A DNA stretch of 64,000 nucleotides from Streptomyces morookaense (GTDB lineage: Bacteria; Actinomycetota; Actinomycetes; Streptomycetales; Streptomycetaceae): NCBI RefSeq assembly GCF_013030945.1, contig NZ_JABBXF010000046.1:51073-115072 (forward strand), given 5' to 3'. How positions within the stretch are numbered: position 1 is the first letter of the stretch; each line of letters opens with the position of its first letter. Below, piece by piece: positions 26,442-35,021 of the stretch. Below the pieces are notes generated by a model, which had not been told where the DNA came from, did no database searches, and saw nothing but the letters and a program-made list of their open reading frames with translations. Both the position numbers and the translations under genes were made by a program.

Positions 26442-26528
26442 CGGCCGTCACCGGCCGGCCACAGCCCGCACACCGCTGCGCGACCCGCGAACTCCCGCCG
26501 CCCGCACGCCCGCTGACCGGACCGGCAC

Positions 26529-28271
26529 GTGAGGACTGATCCGACTGTGCAGCACCTTCGCATCGGCCAGGACCTTCTCCGAGGACGCAGGGCGCGGCGG
26601 AAATTCGCCGCAGCAGTGATCCTCGCTCTCGTGGCGACCGCGGCCGGCCTGGCCGCGCCGCTGCTCGTGAAGGAGGTCATCAGCTCCTACTCCCGGGGCG
26701 GTTCGATCACCGCCCCGGCGGTCCTGGTGGGCGGCGCCGCACTGGGAAGCACGGCCGGCTCAGCAGCATCCGGCTACCTGCTGGCCCGACTGGGCGAAGA
26801 CATGCTCTTCCGGATCCGGCAGCGCGTCATGGCCCATGCCCTGCGCCTTCCGGTGAGTACCGTGCGGTCCTTGGGGACGGGAGACCTGGTGGCCAGGATC
26901 ACCTCCGATGCCATGCTGCTGCGCGCGGTCGTCGACACCGGAGTGGTGCAACTGCCGCTGGCCGCCCTCACGGTGGCCTTCACGCTCCTGGTGATGGCGA
27001 CACTCGACTGGATTCTGGTCCTGGTCACCGCCGGGTCCTTCGTCGTGGCCGGCATCGCCGTCGCGTTCGTCCTCAAAGGGGTCAGACGCAGCACCGCCGA
27101 CCAGCAGGAGGCCGTCGGCGTCCTCGCCCAGCAGTTCACCGCCCACCTGTCCGCCCTGACCACCATCAAGGCACATCGATCGGAACAGCACGCGGCGGAC
27201 CGCCTCGGCGATGAAGCGGCCGCTGTGCAAGCCACCTCGCTGCGCGCTGCCAGGCTCGAGTCCTTGATCGCCCCCGTCATGGGCCTGGGACAGCAGGTGG
27301 CCCTCGTATCGGTGATCACCAGCGGTGGCTTCCGGCTCGCCGGCACACAGCTGACCACTCCCGACTTCGCCGCGTTCCTGCTGTACTTGCTGCAACTCGT
27401 CCAGCCCGCCTTGGTCATCGCCACCGGGATGGGACGCCTGCAGGCCGGCCTGGCCGCCCGCGCCCGGCTCAATGATGTGCTCGCCCTGCCCCAGGAGGGC
27501 GACGGCGCGGTGACCGCGGCAGCCGTGCAGAGGCAGGACGAGGCGGCAATCGTCTTCGACAAGGTCGCCTTCGCCTATGCCGGCGAACCCGTCCTGCACC
27601 ACCTGTCGTTCACCGTTCCGCGCACCGGCCTGACGGCGCTGGTCGGGCCGTCGGGCGCGGGAAAAAGCACCAGCCTCGCCCTCATCGTGCGGTTCATGCA
27701 CCCCACCGAAGGCACCATCCGCGTACTCGGACGGGACGTCCGGGAGTGGACCCTTGATGAACTACGGCACCGCATCGCCTACGTGGACCAGCAGTTCGGT
27801 CTTCTGGAAGGCACCGTCCGCCACAACCTCCAGCTTGGCCGGCACCAGCCGTTCGACGACTCCTCACTGACCGCCGTGCTGGAGACCGTAGGGCTCCTGG
27901 AAGACATCCAGGCCCTGCCGCACGGGCTGGAAACCGTCCTGGGCCGCGACAACGACCTGTCCGGGGGCCAACGCCAGCGCATGGCCCTGGCGCGCGCCCT
28001 GCTCTCGGACGCCGAGATCATTCTTTTCGACGAGCCCACCTCGCAGTTGGACAGCATCAACGAAAAGCGTCTGCGCGCGGTCATGGACCGGCTTGCAGCC
28101 GACCGCACGGTGGTCATCGTTGCCCATCGGCTCTCGACCGTGCAGCACGCGCATCACATCGTGATGATCGCCGACGGCACAGCGACCGCCTCCGGCACCC
28201 ACCGCGAACTCCTGGACCGGTCCCCCCTGTACCGGGAACTGGTGGCGAGCCAAGCCCTGGCGAGCGGATGA
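26529..28271 (+). CDS. Lasso peptide ABC exporter (D)
   Basis: This is a 580-residue fused exporter: six membrane segments in the first ~310 residues, then an ATPase with Walker A GPSGAGKST at 373-381, signature LSGGQRQ starting at 477, Walker B IILFDEP and an H-loop in VVIVAHRL. It is expected to secrete the mature lasso peptide and so give self-protection. There is no N-terminal peptidase domain, which fits because B2 cleaves the leader. The GTG at 26529 is the assigned start; no strong site is visible, and a GTG 18 bases later is possible. Confidence 0.93.
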   Translation: MRTDPTVQHLRIGQDLLRGRRARRKFAAAVILALVATAAGLAAPLLVKEVISSYSRGGSITAPAVLVGGAALGSTAGSAASGYLLARLGEDMLFRIRQRVMAHALRLPVSTVRSLGTGDLVARITSDAMLLRAVVDTGVVQLPLAALTVAFTLLVMATLDWILVLVTAGSFVVAGIAVAFVLKGVRRSTADQQEAVGVLAQQFTAHLSALTTIKAHRSEQHAADRLGDEAAAVQATSLRAARLESLIAPVMGLGQQVALVSVITSGGFRLAGTQLTTPDFAAFLLYLLQLVQPALVIATGMGRLQAGLAARARLNDVLALPQEGDGAVTAAAVQRQDEAAIVFDKVAFAYAGEPVLHHLSFTVPRTGLTALVGPSGAGKSTSLALIVRFMHPTEGTIRVLGRDVREWTLDELRHRIAYVDQQFGLLEGTVRHNLQLGRHQPFDDSSLTAVLETVGLLEDIQALPHGLETVLGRDNDLSGGQRQRMALARALLSDAEIILFDEPTSQLDSINEKRLRAVMDRLAADRTVVIVAHRLSTVQHAHHIVMIADGTATASGTHRELLDRSPLYRELVASQALASG

Positions 28272-28574
28272 GACAACGGCCCCGGGGTCGACATGTCGGC
28301 GCCTGCCGGTGGTCGGTGCGTGGTCATCGCGGCCGCTCCTTCAGACGGGTTTGGCCCTCGCAGCCCGGTTCGTCCCATCCAGTGGAGAGGGGAGAAAACT
28401 CTGGTCTCTGCCCGCAGGCCCGGGCACTGCCGCCGCCCGGACGGTGGTCTACCCACAGGTTGAAGTGACCTAGGTCACTATGGCGGATTTCAGCAGGAAT
28501 CCATTCCGCCGCCCTACGCTCATCGGGCGCACAGGAGATCCACAAATAACACAGAGTCAGCACAGAAGGCGGTC
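28272..28574 (+). promoter_or_regulatory. Promoter region of the secreted lectin/pore-former gene
   Basis: About 300 bases without a gene. It contains the perfect 16-bp palindrome AGTGACCTAGGTCACT at 28464-28479, 96 bases before the start codon, and GGAAT-CC-ATTCC at 28496-28507. The palindrome looks like a dimeric repressor site. AGAAGG near 28564 is the ribosome site of the following gene. Confidence 0.5.
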
Positions 28575-30182
28575 ATGACCAGAACCACAAGAAGAGCCGC
28601 GAAAGCCCTCGCCGCACCGGCCATCGCCCTGAGCCTCTTAGCGGCCGCCCTGTCCGCCGCCCCGGCAAGCGCCGCAACCGACGACTACACCTTCACCAAC
28701 CCCAACGGCACCCTCAACGCCACCGGCAACTACGACACGAACCAGATATCCGTCACCCCCGATGGCACCAACTACACCAACTGGCGCCTGATCAAACTCG
28801 ACAAACCAGGCGAGTTCAACATCGCCAACACTTCCTCCGGCAAGTGCATATACGCCACCCAGCCCGCCACCCAGCAGTCCTGCGGCAAGGACGGCGAGCA
28901 ATGGCACTTCCGCCCCATCGACGGCAAGCCCGACACCTTCGCCATCGCCCGCCGCGACGACGCCGCCGGCACCGAGTACTGCATGGACAACCGTGGCGGC
29001 CTGCACCTGTGGGGCATCCTCGCCCAGCCCAACACCTGCAACGGCGCCCCCACCCAGGAATGGAAACTTCCCGCGTCCAAGGCCACCGAGGCCCGCGCCC
29101 TGGCCACCGACTACTACGCGGCCCTGTGCGCCAGAGACACCTCCACCTGCTCATGGACCGAGAAGTCCGAGGGTGAGCCCCAAGCACTGCCCCGCGTCAA
29201 GGCCTCCTCGGTCTGGTACAACGGCACCGGAGACAGGGCCAGCCAGCTCTTCACCGTCATTTACCACTCCGGCTGGTCACAGACCCTCAGCTCCTCCATC
29301 GGCACGAGCGTCGGCGTCTCCGTACCCCTTCAGGCCATGGTCTCCGCCCAGCTGACGGCAGGCGTCACCTACACCTCCGACTCGACCACCGTCAACGGCA
29401 TCGTCGCCACCGTCCCGGACAAGCACTACGCCTGGGTCGACTTCGCAGCCGTCGGCAAGAAGGTAACCGGCACCTGGACCTTCAACACCGGCAGTCAGCC
29501 CTGGACCACCGACGCAACGGTGACCGTTCCCGTCGTCGACTCGCAGGCGGGCTCCACCATGTACGCGATCAGCACCAGCGCCACCCCGCCCACCGGCAAT
29601 ACCAGTCCGGCACGCGAGCCCGCCGCGCAGACCCTGGCCACCACCACCAGCGCGAAGCTCAGCCTCCCGGCCGGAACCCACCTCACCACCACCGCGGACA
29701 GCGCCGTGGTCGCCGACGCCCAGGGCCGCCCCGTCATGCGGATGCACCCGGGCACCGTGACCGACACCCACGGCACCCGGCACGCCTACAAGCTCGAGCT
29801 GTCCGCCGACGGCAGCACCCTCACCCAGACCATCGAAGGCGCCACCGGCGAGACCCTCGAGGGAAGTGAGACACTCCCCACCGTCACCATGGGGCCCGGT
29901 ACCTTCCCCGTTACCACCCGCTCGGCCATGCGACCCATGCGCTCCGACGGGGATCTGCGCAAGGACTGCGCCAAGGCCAACGGGCACACCTGCTCGGACA
30001 AGGAGTTCGACGACTTCAAGAAGTCCCGAGACTGGACGAAATGCGTGGGCCAGTGGACCATCGGCACCGGCATCGCCGGAGCGGTCACGGGTGGCCTGGG
30101 TGCCGGCGTCGGCGCGATCCCCGGAGGCATCCTCGGAGTGATCGGCGGAGGCACCGCTGGCCTGGTCGTGTGCAGCTTCTGA
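28575..30182 (+). CDS. Secreted protein: ricin-like lectin, aerolysin-like middle region, C-terminal glycine zipper
   Basis: The 535-residue product starts at the ATG at 28575. A Sec signal ends near A-S-A-A-T (~residue 35). Residues ~60-180 look like a ricin-type beta-trefoil half (KCIYATQP, EQWHF, YCMDNRGG, QEWKL). Residues ~205-330 alternate Ser/Thr and hydrophobics (SQTLSSSIGTSVGVSVPLQA, VSAQLTAGVTYTSDSTTVNG), as in aerolysin/ETX-type pore formers. The last ~45 residues are a Gly-zipper membrane segment (TGIAGAVTGGLGAGVGAIPG) like those of bacteriocins. A pore-forming exotoxin or bacteriocin is a reasonable inference. The lectin is the best-supported part; the pore-former match is weak. 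Confidence 0.6.
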   Translation: MTRTTRRAAKALAAPAIALSLLAAALSAAPASAATDDYTFTNPNGTLNATGNYDTNQISVTPDGTNYTNWRLIKLDKPGEFNIANTSSGKCIYATQPATQQSCGKDGEQWHFRPIDGKPDTFAIARRDDAAGTEYCMDNRGGLHLWGILAQPNTCNGAPTQEWKLPASKATEARALATDYYAALCARDTSTCSWTEKSEGEPQALPRVKASSVWYNGTGDRASQLFTVIYHSGWSQTLSSSIGTSVGVSVPLQAMVSAQLTAGVTYTSDSTTVNGIVATVPDKHYAWVDFAAVGKKVTGTWTFNTGSQPWTTDATVTVPVVDSQAGSTMYAISTSATPPTGNTSPAREPAAQTLATTTSAKLSLPAGTHLTTTADSAVVADAQGRPVMRMHPGTVTDTHGTRHAYKLELSADGSTLTQTIEGATGETLEGSETLPTVTMGPGTFPVTTRSAMRPMRSDGDLRKDCAKANGHTCSDKEFDDFKKSRDWTKCVGQWTIGTGIAGAVTGGLGAGVGAIPGGILGVIGGGTAGLVVCSF

Positions 30183-30599
30183 CGTCAGCCTCTCCACCTT
30201 GAAGGACCGAGCCTGCGGATAACGCCCCCACCAGGTGCGGGGCATACAGGACGCGGCCCGCGCGCTCACCCCACCGTGGGAGTGAGTGCGCACCGATGCG
30301 ATGGGACGGCGCGTTTCTCCTTGGCACGGGCCGTGGTCAAAGGGAAACCCAGATGCGCGGCATTGTCGCTGGCGATGCCGCGCACTCCCGCACGATGTCG
30401 GGCACTCCTACCCCGTGGAGTCCACGTGGATGCTGGGCATCGCCGGTGCGCACCACCGCATCGGGTGCGCGGCATCGGGTGCAGTCAGTGGCCGGCCTCC
30501 CGGCCACGGTGCGGTCCGGGCCCCTGCGGGCGGTACGCCTGCTGATCGTCCTGGCGCACCTGCACTCCATCGGCGTCGTCCTGCTCGGCGTAGCGGTCC
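30183..30599. other. Non-coding or decayed stretch
   Basis: No complete gene is recognised. Fragments of open frame exist on the plus strand leading into the IS630-type remnant that follows, so this is probably the eroded front part of that element. Confidence 0.35.
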
Positions 30600-30813
30600 G
30601 CGCTGGCACGTCCGCTGGACGCCGCCGCACGCCTCCTGGCTCAACCAGGCCGAGCTGTTCGTCTCCGCCCTGACCCGCCGGGCCGTGCGGCACGGCAACT
30701 TCGCCAACCGCGACGACCTGATCGGGAAGCTGGAGGCATACGTCATCGGGCACAACGAGACCGCCAAGCCCTACCGATGGACCTACGAAGGCACCCCGCT
30801 CAAGGCCGCCTGA
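30600..30813 (+). pseudogene. IS630-family transposase, C-terminal fragment
   Basis: WTPPHASWLNQAELFVSALT is the PHASWLNQxE block with the final catalytic Glu of this transposase group, followed by NFANRDDLIGKLEAYVIGHN and PYRWTYEGTPLKAA. Everything upstream of the Glu block is missing or out of frame. It belongs to a different IS630 subgroup from the element at 2.5 kb. Confidence 0.8.
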
Positions 30814-30899
30814 TCAACGCCCCTCCACGAACTTCCGCGGCGCAGCACTAGCTGTACTGACCGGGCACATCGATTGAGAACAGGGGACCTGATCGGCAA

Positions 30900-31865
30900 T
30901 CACGATGCGGGGGTTGAGTGTCTGTCAGCCAGGTCCCTGGCGAGCTGACTGATGCGTGCGCGGGCCGTCTCAGGGGCGAGCACCTCGATGTGGTCGCCGA
31001 ACTGAAGAAGCTGACGCACCGACTCGATGTCGGGGTAGCGCACGACGACGACGCACGAGCCATTTTCCGCGTCGGAGACATGGTGGATGCGGGTGCCGAG
31101 GATGCGCCGCGCCAGGTCCAGACCCTTTTCCGGCAGGCGGATGGTCACGCTCACGCGATCTTGCTCCTCAGTGCGTTTCTTCAACACGGCCCATCTGGTG
31201 CGGAGGGTTTCGCCTGGTTGGAGCACGGCTGGCGCGTCTAACTGTTCGAAGGCCGACAGTCGTTCCAGAGCGAGCAGCCGGCTGTCGCCCTGGTCATCGG
31301 CGACGAGATACCAACGACCTGATTTCGCCACGATCCCGTACGGGTCGACCACCCGTGTCGAAGCCTGCCTCTCGGCGCTGCGCCGGTACAGGATTCGAAG
31401 GCGTCGCCGGTGTCGCAGGGTCGCGGCCAGATCCGATACTTCGACCGCTGCCTCGGGGGCAGCAAACCACGCGGTGCTGTCGACAAGCACAAGGTCAGCC
31501 AGCCGCAGCGGGCTCGGCGACTCAGGTGCTACAGCCTGGCGGGCGGCGATCTTGCGCTCGGCCGACTCCCACGCCGCAGTGAGGCCCATTCGCTCACGTA
31601 GTGCGCTGTCCAAGCCGGCCACGGAAAGGGCCTCCAGTTCCGGTGGTTCCAGATGGGATGCGCTGAGCCGTGCACTGGGGAGCAGGACGATCCCGCCGTT
31701 CCGCCCACGTTCGGCATAGACGGGCACGCCCGCTGTCGATAGCGCCTCGACGTCCCGCAGCACAGTCCGCCGGGACACCTCAAGACGCGCGGCGAGCTCC
31801 GTGGTAGTGAGCCGCTGACGGGTCTGCAGGAGCAGCAGGAGATGCAGGAGCCTTGAAGCCTTCAT
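30900..31865 (-). CDS. HTH/WYL-domain transcriptional regulator (YafY type)
   Basis: The 321-residue protein starts at the ATG at 31865. Residues ~5-60 are a winged HTH (TTTELAARLEVSRRTVLRDV). The WYL domain follows with RRRLRILYRRSAERQASTRV, VDPYGIVAKSGRWYLVADDQ and a C-terminal WCX region. WYL proteins sense ligands and usually repress a neighbour. The divergent VOC gene starts 97 bases away and is the likely target. Confidence 0.88.
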   Translation of the reverse strand: MKASRLLHLLLLLQTRQRLTTTELAARLEVSRRTVLRDVEALSTAGVPVYAERGRNGGIVLLPSARLSASHLEPPELEALSVAGLDSALRERMGLTAAWESAERKIAARQAVAPESPSPLRLADLVLVDSTAWFAAPEAAVEVSDLAATLRHRRRLRILYRRSAERQASTRVVDPYGIVAKSGRWYLVADDQGDSRLLALERLSAFEQLDAPAVLQPGETLRTRWAVLKKRTEEQDRVSVTIRLPEKGLDLARRILGTRIHHVSDAENGSCVVVVRYPDIESVRQLLQFGDHIEVLAPETARARISQLARDLADRHSTPAS

Positions 31866-31961
31866 GCTTACCCATGTTCTCAGAAAAGGTGACAGGTTCC
31901 GTCGCGATTGGGTGATCCACTGGGTGCTGGACCGAGAAATCAACGAGTTGAGGAGCACTCC

Positions 31962-32327
31962 ATGCCCGCACCGAACCTGTTCCTGATCGGCGTCCGCGAC
32001 GCCGAGGCCGCCACCGCCTTCTACAGCGACCTGTTCGAGATCGAACCGACCTTCACCAGTCCCCACTACGTAGCCTTCGAAGCTGCCCCCGGTGTCCTGT
32101 TCGCACTGTGGACGGGCTACAGCGAGCACGCGGTCCCGAGCCTCCCTCGTACGACAGAGATCGGACTCATGGTGCCGGGGCCATCGCAGGCGATTGACGA
32201 GATCTTCACGAGGTGGGCCTCGAAGGGGGTCCACGTTGTGCAGGAGCCGCATGATGCTGTCTTCGGCCGCACGTTCGTGATTACGGACCCTGACGGCAAC
32301 CTCATCCGAGTCTCCCCGGTCGACTGA
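31962..32327 (+). CDS. VOC-family (glyoxalase/dioxygenase-like) protein
   Basis: GAGGAG precedes the ATG at 31962. The 121-residue protein shows paired beta-alpha-beta modules: NLFLIGVRDAEAATAFYSDL at the start and FGRTFVITDPDGNLIRV at the end, hallmark VOC strands. Small stand-alone VOC proteins detoxify or bind small molecules. It is divergent from the WYL regulator, a common pairing in which the regulator represses the VOC gene. The substrate is unknown. Confidence 0.85.
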   Translation: MPAPNLFLIGVRDAEAATAFYSDLFEIEPTFTSPHYVAFEAAPGVLFALWTGYSEHAVPSLPRTTEIGLMVPGPSQAIDEIFTRWASKGVHVVQEPHDAVFGRTFVITDPDGNLIRVSPVD

Positions 32328-32362
32328 CCTGCACTATCCCTCCTCGCATATCTCCAAGCTGA

Positions 32363-33130
32363 AGGGCCGGCCATATCGCCCTGGCGTACCGGGAGGTGGG
32401 CGTCACCGACCGGACGGTCCGCCGGCTGCGCATGGACGACGCGCAGTTCAACACTGCCGTGGTCACGGCCCTGGCCACACCGAAACCGAAGCGCGCCGCC
32501 CCTCTTTGCAGCACGCCGCGATGCGACAAACCCCAGAGCGCACGTGGTTTATGCATCACTCACTACGGCGCCGACTGGCGGAAACGCCAGAAGGGCGTCG
32601 GCCCGGAGGAACGTGCCCGCCGAGCCGACGAAGCCCTCCGAGTCGCCGAGCACGTGAAACGGGCCATCCTGGAAGCGCTCCGCTCCGGCAACTCACTCGA
32701 CAAGGCATACCGGCAGACGGGGGTCAACCGCGGACGGGTTTGCCGACTCCGAGCGCAGGACCCGCAGTTCGACAAAGCCGTGGCGCAGGCCCTCTCCACA
32801 AAGAAGGCCAAGCCCCTGGAGCGCGAACAGCCCAGCACCGCAGACAGCGGCACGAGCCCGCTTCGGCCAGCCGCGACAACCAGCCATCAACCTCCCGGGA
32901 GATGCGAAGTCGACGACTGCCCGAACACCAAGATCAAGGCGAAGGGGTTGTGCCCCCGGCACTACTACCAGCAGTACCGCACCGGCCGCACCACCCCAGG
33001 GCCGCAGACCTACGGTCGGACGGCCTGCACTGTGCCCGGCTGCGGCCGACCACACCGGGCAAAGGGCTACTGCACCCGCTGCTACGAACAGCACGTCAGG
33101 AAGCGTCGTCATGCACGGAACGGCAACTGA
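32363..33130 (+). CDS. Zinc-knuckle/HTH repeat protein, probably 5'-truncated
   Basis: The annotated GTG at 32396 lies inside a conserved repeat: the frame is open back to 32363 (HIALAYREVGVTDRTVRRLR), which matches the second unit SLDKAYRQTGVNRGRVCRLR. Both look like small helix-turn-helix units followed by DAQFNTAV or DPQFDKAV. Three zinc-binding-like knuckles follow the pattern C-x4-C-x9/10-C-x2-[HC]: CSTPRCDKP..GLCITH, CEVDDCPNT..GLCPRH and CTVPGCGRP..GYCTRC. DNA binding is likely. The front of the gene seems to have been lost just after the VOC gene. I know no named family for this array. Confidence 0.6.
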   Translation, partial: RAGHIALAYREVGVTDRTVRRLRMDDAQFNTAVVTALATPKPKRAAPLCSTPRCDKPQSARGLCITHYGADWRKRQKGVGPEERARRADEALRVAEHVKRAILEALRSGNSLDKAYRQTGVNRGRVCRLRAQDPQFDKAVAQALSTKKAKPLEREQPSTADSGTSPLRPAATTSHQPPGRCEVDDCPNTKIKAKGLCPRHYYQQYRTGRTTPGPQTYGRTACTVPGCGRPHRAKGYCTRCYEQHVRKRRHARNGN

Positions 33131-33220
33131 CCTTGGAATCAATCATCTAGGCGGCCTGGCCACCACCACCGCCACGGTTAGGGTACACAGGCAGTACTGC
33201 CGATCACCCAGGGACGTTCC

Positions 33221-33961
33221 ATGACCACCCCGCCACCCCCATACGCCGGCCAGTCCTACGGGCAGCCGTACCCCCAGGGCAGCGCCTACCCAGCAGCTCC
33301 GGCCTGGGGGCAGCATCCGCCCTTCGGCGCAGCGCTGCAGTGCGAGATATGCGGCGGCATGCCGGCCGTCGGCGCCACGGTGCGGGGACATCAGGGAATG
33401 GTCGTCCTCATGCGCTTCCTGAGGCGATCGGGAACGTTCTGCCGCCCGTGCGGAACATCGCTGCACCGCCGGATGACCGCCGACACCCTCGCGCAGGGGT
33501 GGTGGGGCCCGCTCTCCATGGTGATCACTCCGTTCACCGTCCTGGCCAATGTGCTGGGGCCGCGTCGTGCGTTCCGTCGCCTCGGCCCGCCCTCCGCGGG
33601 CTGGCGACCACCGCTGGACCCTGGCAAGCGGGTGCTCCTGCGCCCGGCGGCTTTGGTGGTCACCCTCCCGTTCGCCCTGGTCCTCCTGGCCGTGCCGCTG
33701 CTGATCGTGATCGGCTTGCTGGCCGACGACTCGAAGCCGCCCAAGCTGTCCGTCGGCAACTGCGTTCGCAACAATGCCGCCTGGCCCCGCCAGGACCTCG
33801 AGGCGGTCGTCTGCGGCTCGTCTCCCGGCCAGTACCGGGTGTCACAGGAACTCACCAGCCCGGACGAGACCTGCACGGCGGACGGCCCGGAGATCCCGTA
33901 CATCGCCTACCCCGAGTACAGCGCGACGGGTCACACGCTCTGTCTCGCTCCTGTCCGCTGA
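33221..33961 (+). CDS. Membrane protein with zinc-ribbon-like N-terminus and LppU/SCO3897-like C-terminus
   Basis: The 246-residue protein starts with a Pro/Tyr/Gln-rich tail, then a Cys4 region (CEICGG, CRPCG), two membrane stretches (WGPLSMVITPFTVLANVLG and PAALVVTLPFALVLLAVPLL), and an external part with SVGNCVRNNAAWPRQDLEAV and VVCGSSPGQYRVSQ. The external part resembles the LppU/SCO3897 repeat found in many Streptomyces envelope proteins. Its function is unknown. Confidence 0.75.
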   Translation: MTTPPPPYAGQSYGQPYPQGSAYPAAPAWGQHPPFGAALQCEICGGMPAVGATVRGHQGMVVLMRFLRRSGTFCRPCGTSLHRRMTADTLAQGWWGPLSMVITPFTVLANVLGPRRAFRRLGPPSAGWRPPLDPGKRVLLRPAALVVTLPFALVLLAVPLLIVIGLLADDSKPPKLSVGNCVRNNAAWPRQDLEAVVCGSSPGQYRVSQELTSPDETCTADGPEIPYIAYPEYSATGHTLCLAPVR

Positions 33962-34105
33962 ACGCGCGGCGACCAACTAGCACATAGGCCGGGCGTACCG
34001 GTAGCAATTCAGCACCGGAGCTGGGCCTTGCGGCGCGGAGCGCCGCAGCCTTCGGCTTCGCGTGACTGCGCTGTGGCGGAGGGGTGGGCGTCGTGCCGGG
34101 AAGGG

Positions 34106-34177
34106 GCGGGGCGGCCGGATTCGAACCGGCGTCCTCCGAGAGGACATCGCGGCGCATTACCTCTGTGCTACGACCCC
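34106..34177 (-). tRNA. tRNA-like sequence, degenerate; anticodon GUC if canonical spacing holds
   Basis: The minus strand has a perfect T-arm (GCCGG-TTCGAAT-CCGGC) and canonical spacing back through a 5-base variable region, a 7-base anticodon loop ATGTCCT, a D-arm and TA at positions 8-9. The stems are imperfect: two mismatches in the acceptor and one each in the D and anticodon stems. Position 37 is a pyrimidine. It may be a divergent accessory tRNA (tRNA-Asp by anticodon) or a decayed tRNA left by an integration event. A covariance-model scan would decide. Confidence 0.45.
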
Positions 34178-34430
34178 GCCTTGCCGGTGATCGTACGTCC
34201 TTCAGCCGCACGGGTGGACAGGTCAAGCTGTGCCGAGCCGACCATCAGTCCTGGCTGTTGCTCCGGCGCCCAGCTCGTGCCCTCGGTGGCGTAGGCGTGC
34301 TGGCGCCGGCCCGGTCCCGGCTGACTACCCGGATCGAGGAACCACCACTTGGCCCTTTGGCACGAGGGGTCGGCACAGACGGCCCATGGACGCTGGCTGT
34401 GTCACAGCGTTCTGGGAGGCTACGGCCCAT

Positions 34431-35018
34431 GTGATCGAACCCCCGCGTAACGGCATCAGCCCGGTGATTGCTTCGGTGACCGAGTCCTGGAACGTCATCG
34501 ACGCCTGGCTGGCGAAGAACGCACCATCGAGCCTGGCCGAGCTCCGTCCGCCCGCATCGCCCGAGGCCATCAAGGAGGCGGAGACCGAGTTGGGATTCAC
34601 ACTTCCCGCCGATCTGCGCGAGTCGTTGCTGTGCCACGACGGGGACGATGCCTATACCGGAGTCCTACCGTGCGGCCCCCTGTACTCCACGGAGACGATC
34701 GTCGAGATCCGCAACATGCGGATGAGCATCTGGGACGCCGATGACCCAGATCAGCAAGACGACCCATGGTGGGGAACACTCTGGGTCCCGTTCGCCGGCA
34801 GCGACGGCGACGACCACTTCATCGACGCCGGACCCGGCCAGTGGCACAACCACCTCGGGCTGGCGGCCCACGACGACTCCGCCTGCTTCGTCGGTTGGCC
34901 GAGCCTGGCCGCATGGCTCCACTGCGTCGCTCAGGCAATGCTGCACCACAACGACCGCGGTCACATCGAGCCAGTCCATGCACCGATGCTCCCCGGCGAT
35001 GGAACGGTCGACTGGTAG
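34431..35018 (+). CDS. SMI1/KNR4 (SUKH) family protein
   Basis: The GTG at 34431 behind GGGAGG is preferred over the ATG at 34386. The 195-residue product has the SUKH-1 order: an N-terminal helix, PPASPEAIKEAETELGFTLP with P-x-D-L, LLCHDGDD, then WVPFAGSDGDDHFIDAGPGQ. It is usually an immunity or regulatory protein. No toxin gene lies next to it. A divergent lipoprotein gene follows on the other strand. Confidence 0.85.
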   Translation: MIEPPRNGISPVIASVTESWNVIDAWLAKNAPSSLAELRPPASPEAIKEAETELGFTLPADLRESLLCHDGDDAYTGVLPCGPLYSTETIVEIRNMRMSIWDADDPDQQDDPWWGTLWVPFAGSDGDDHFIDAGPGQWHNHLGLAAHDDSACFVGWPSLAAWLHCVAQAMLHHNDRGHIEPVHAPMLPGDGTVDW

Positions 35019-35021
35019 CAC

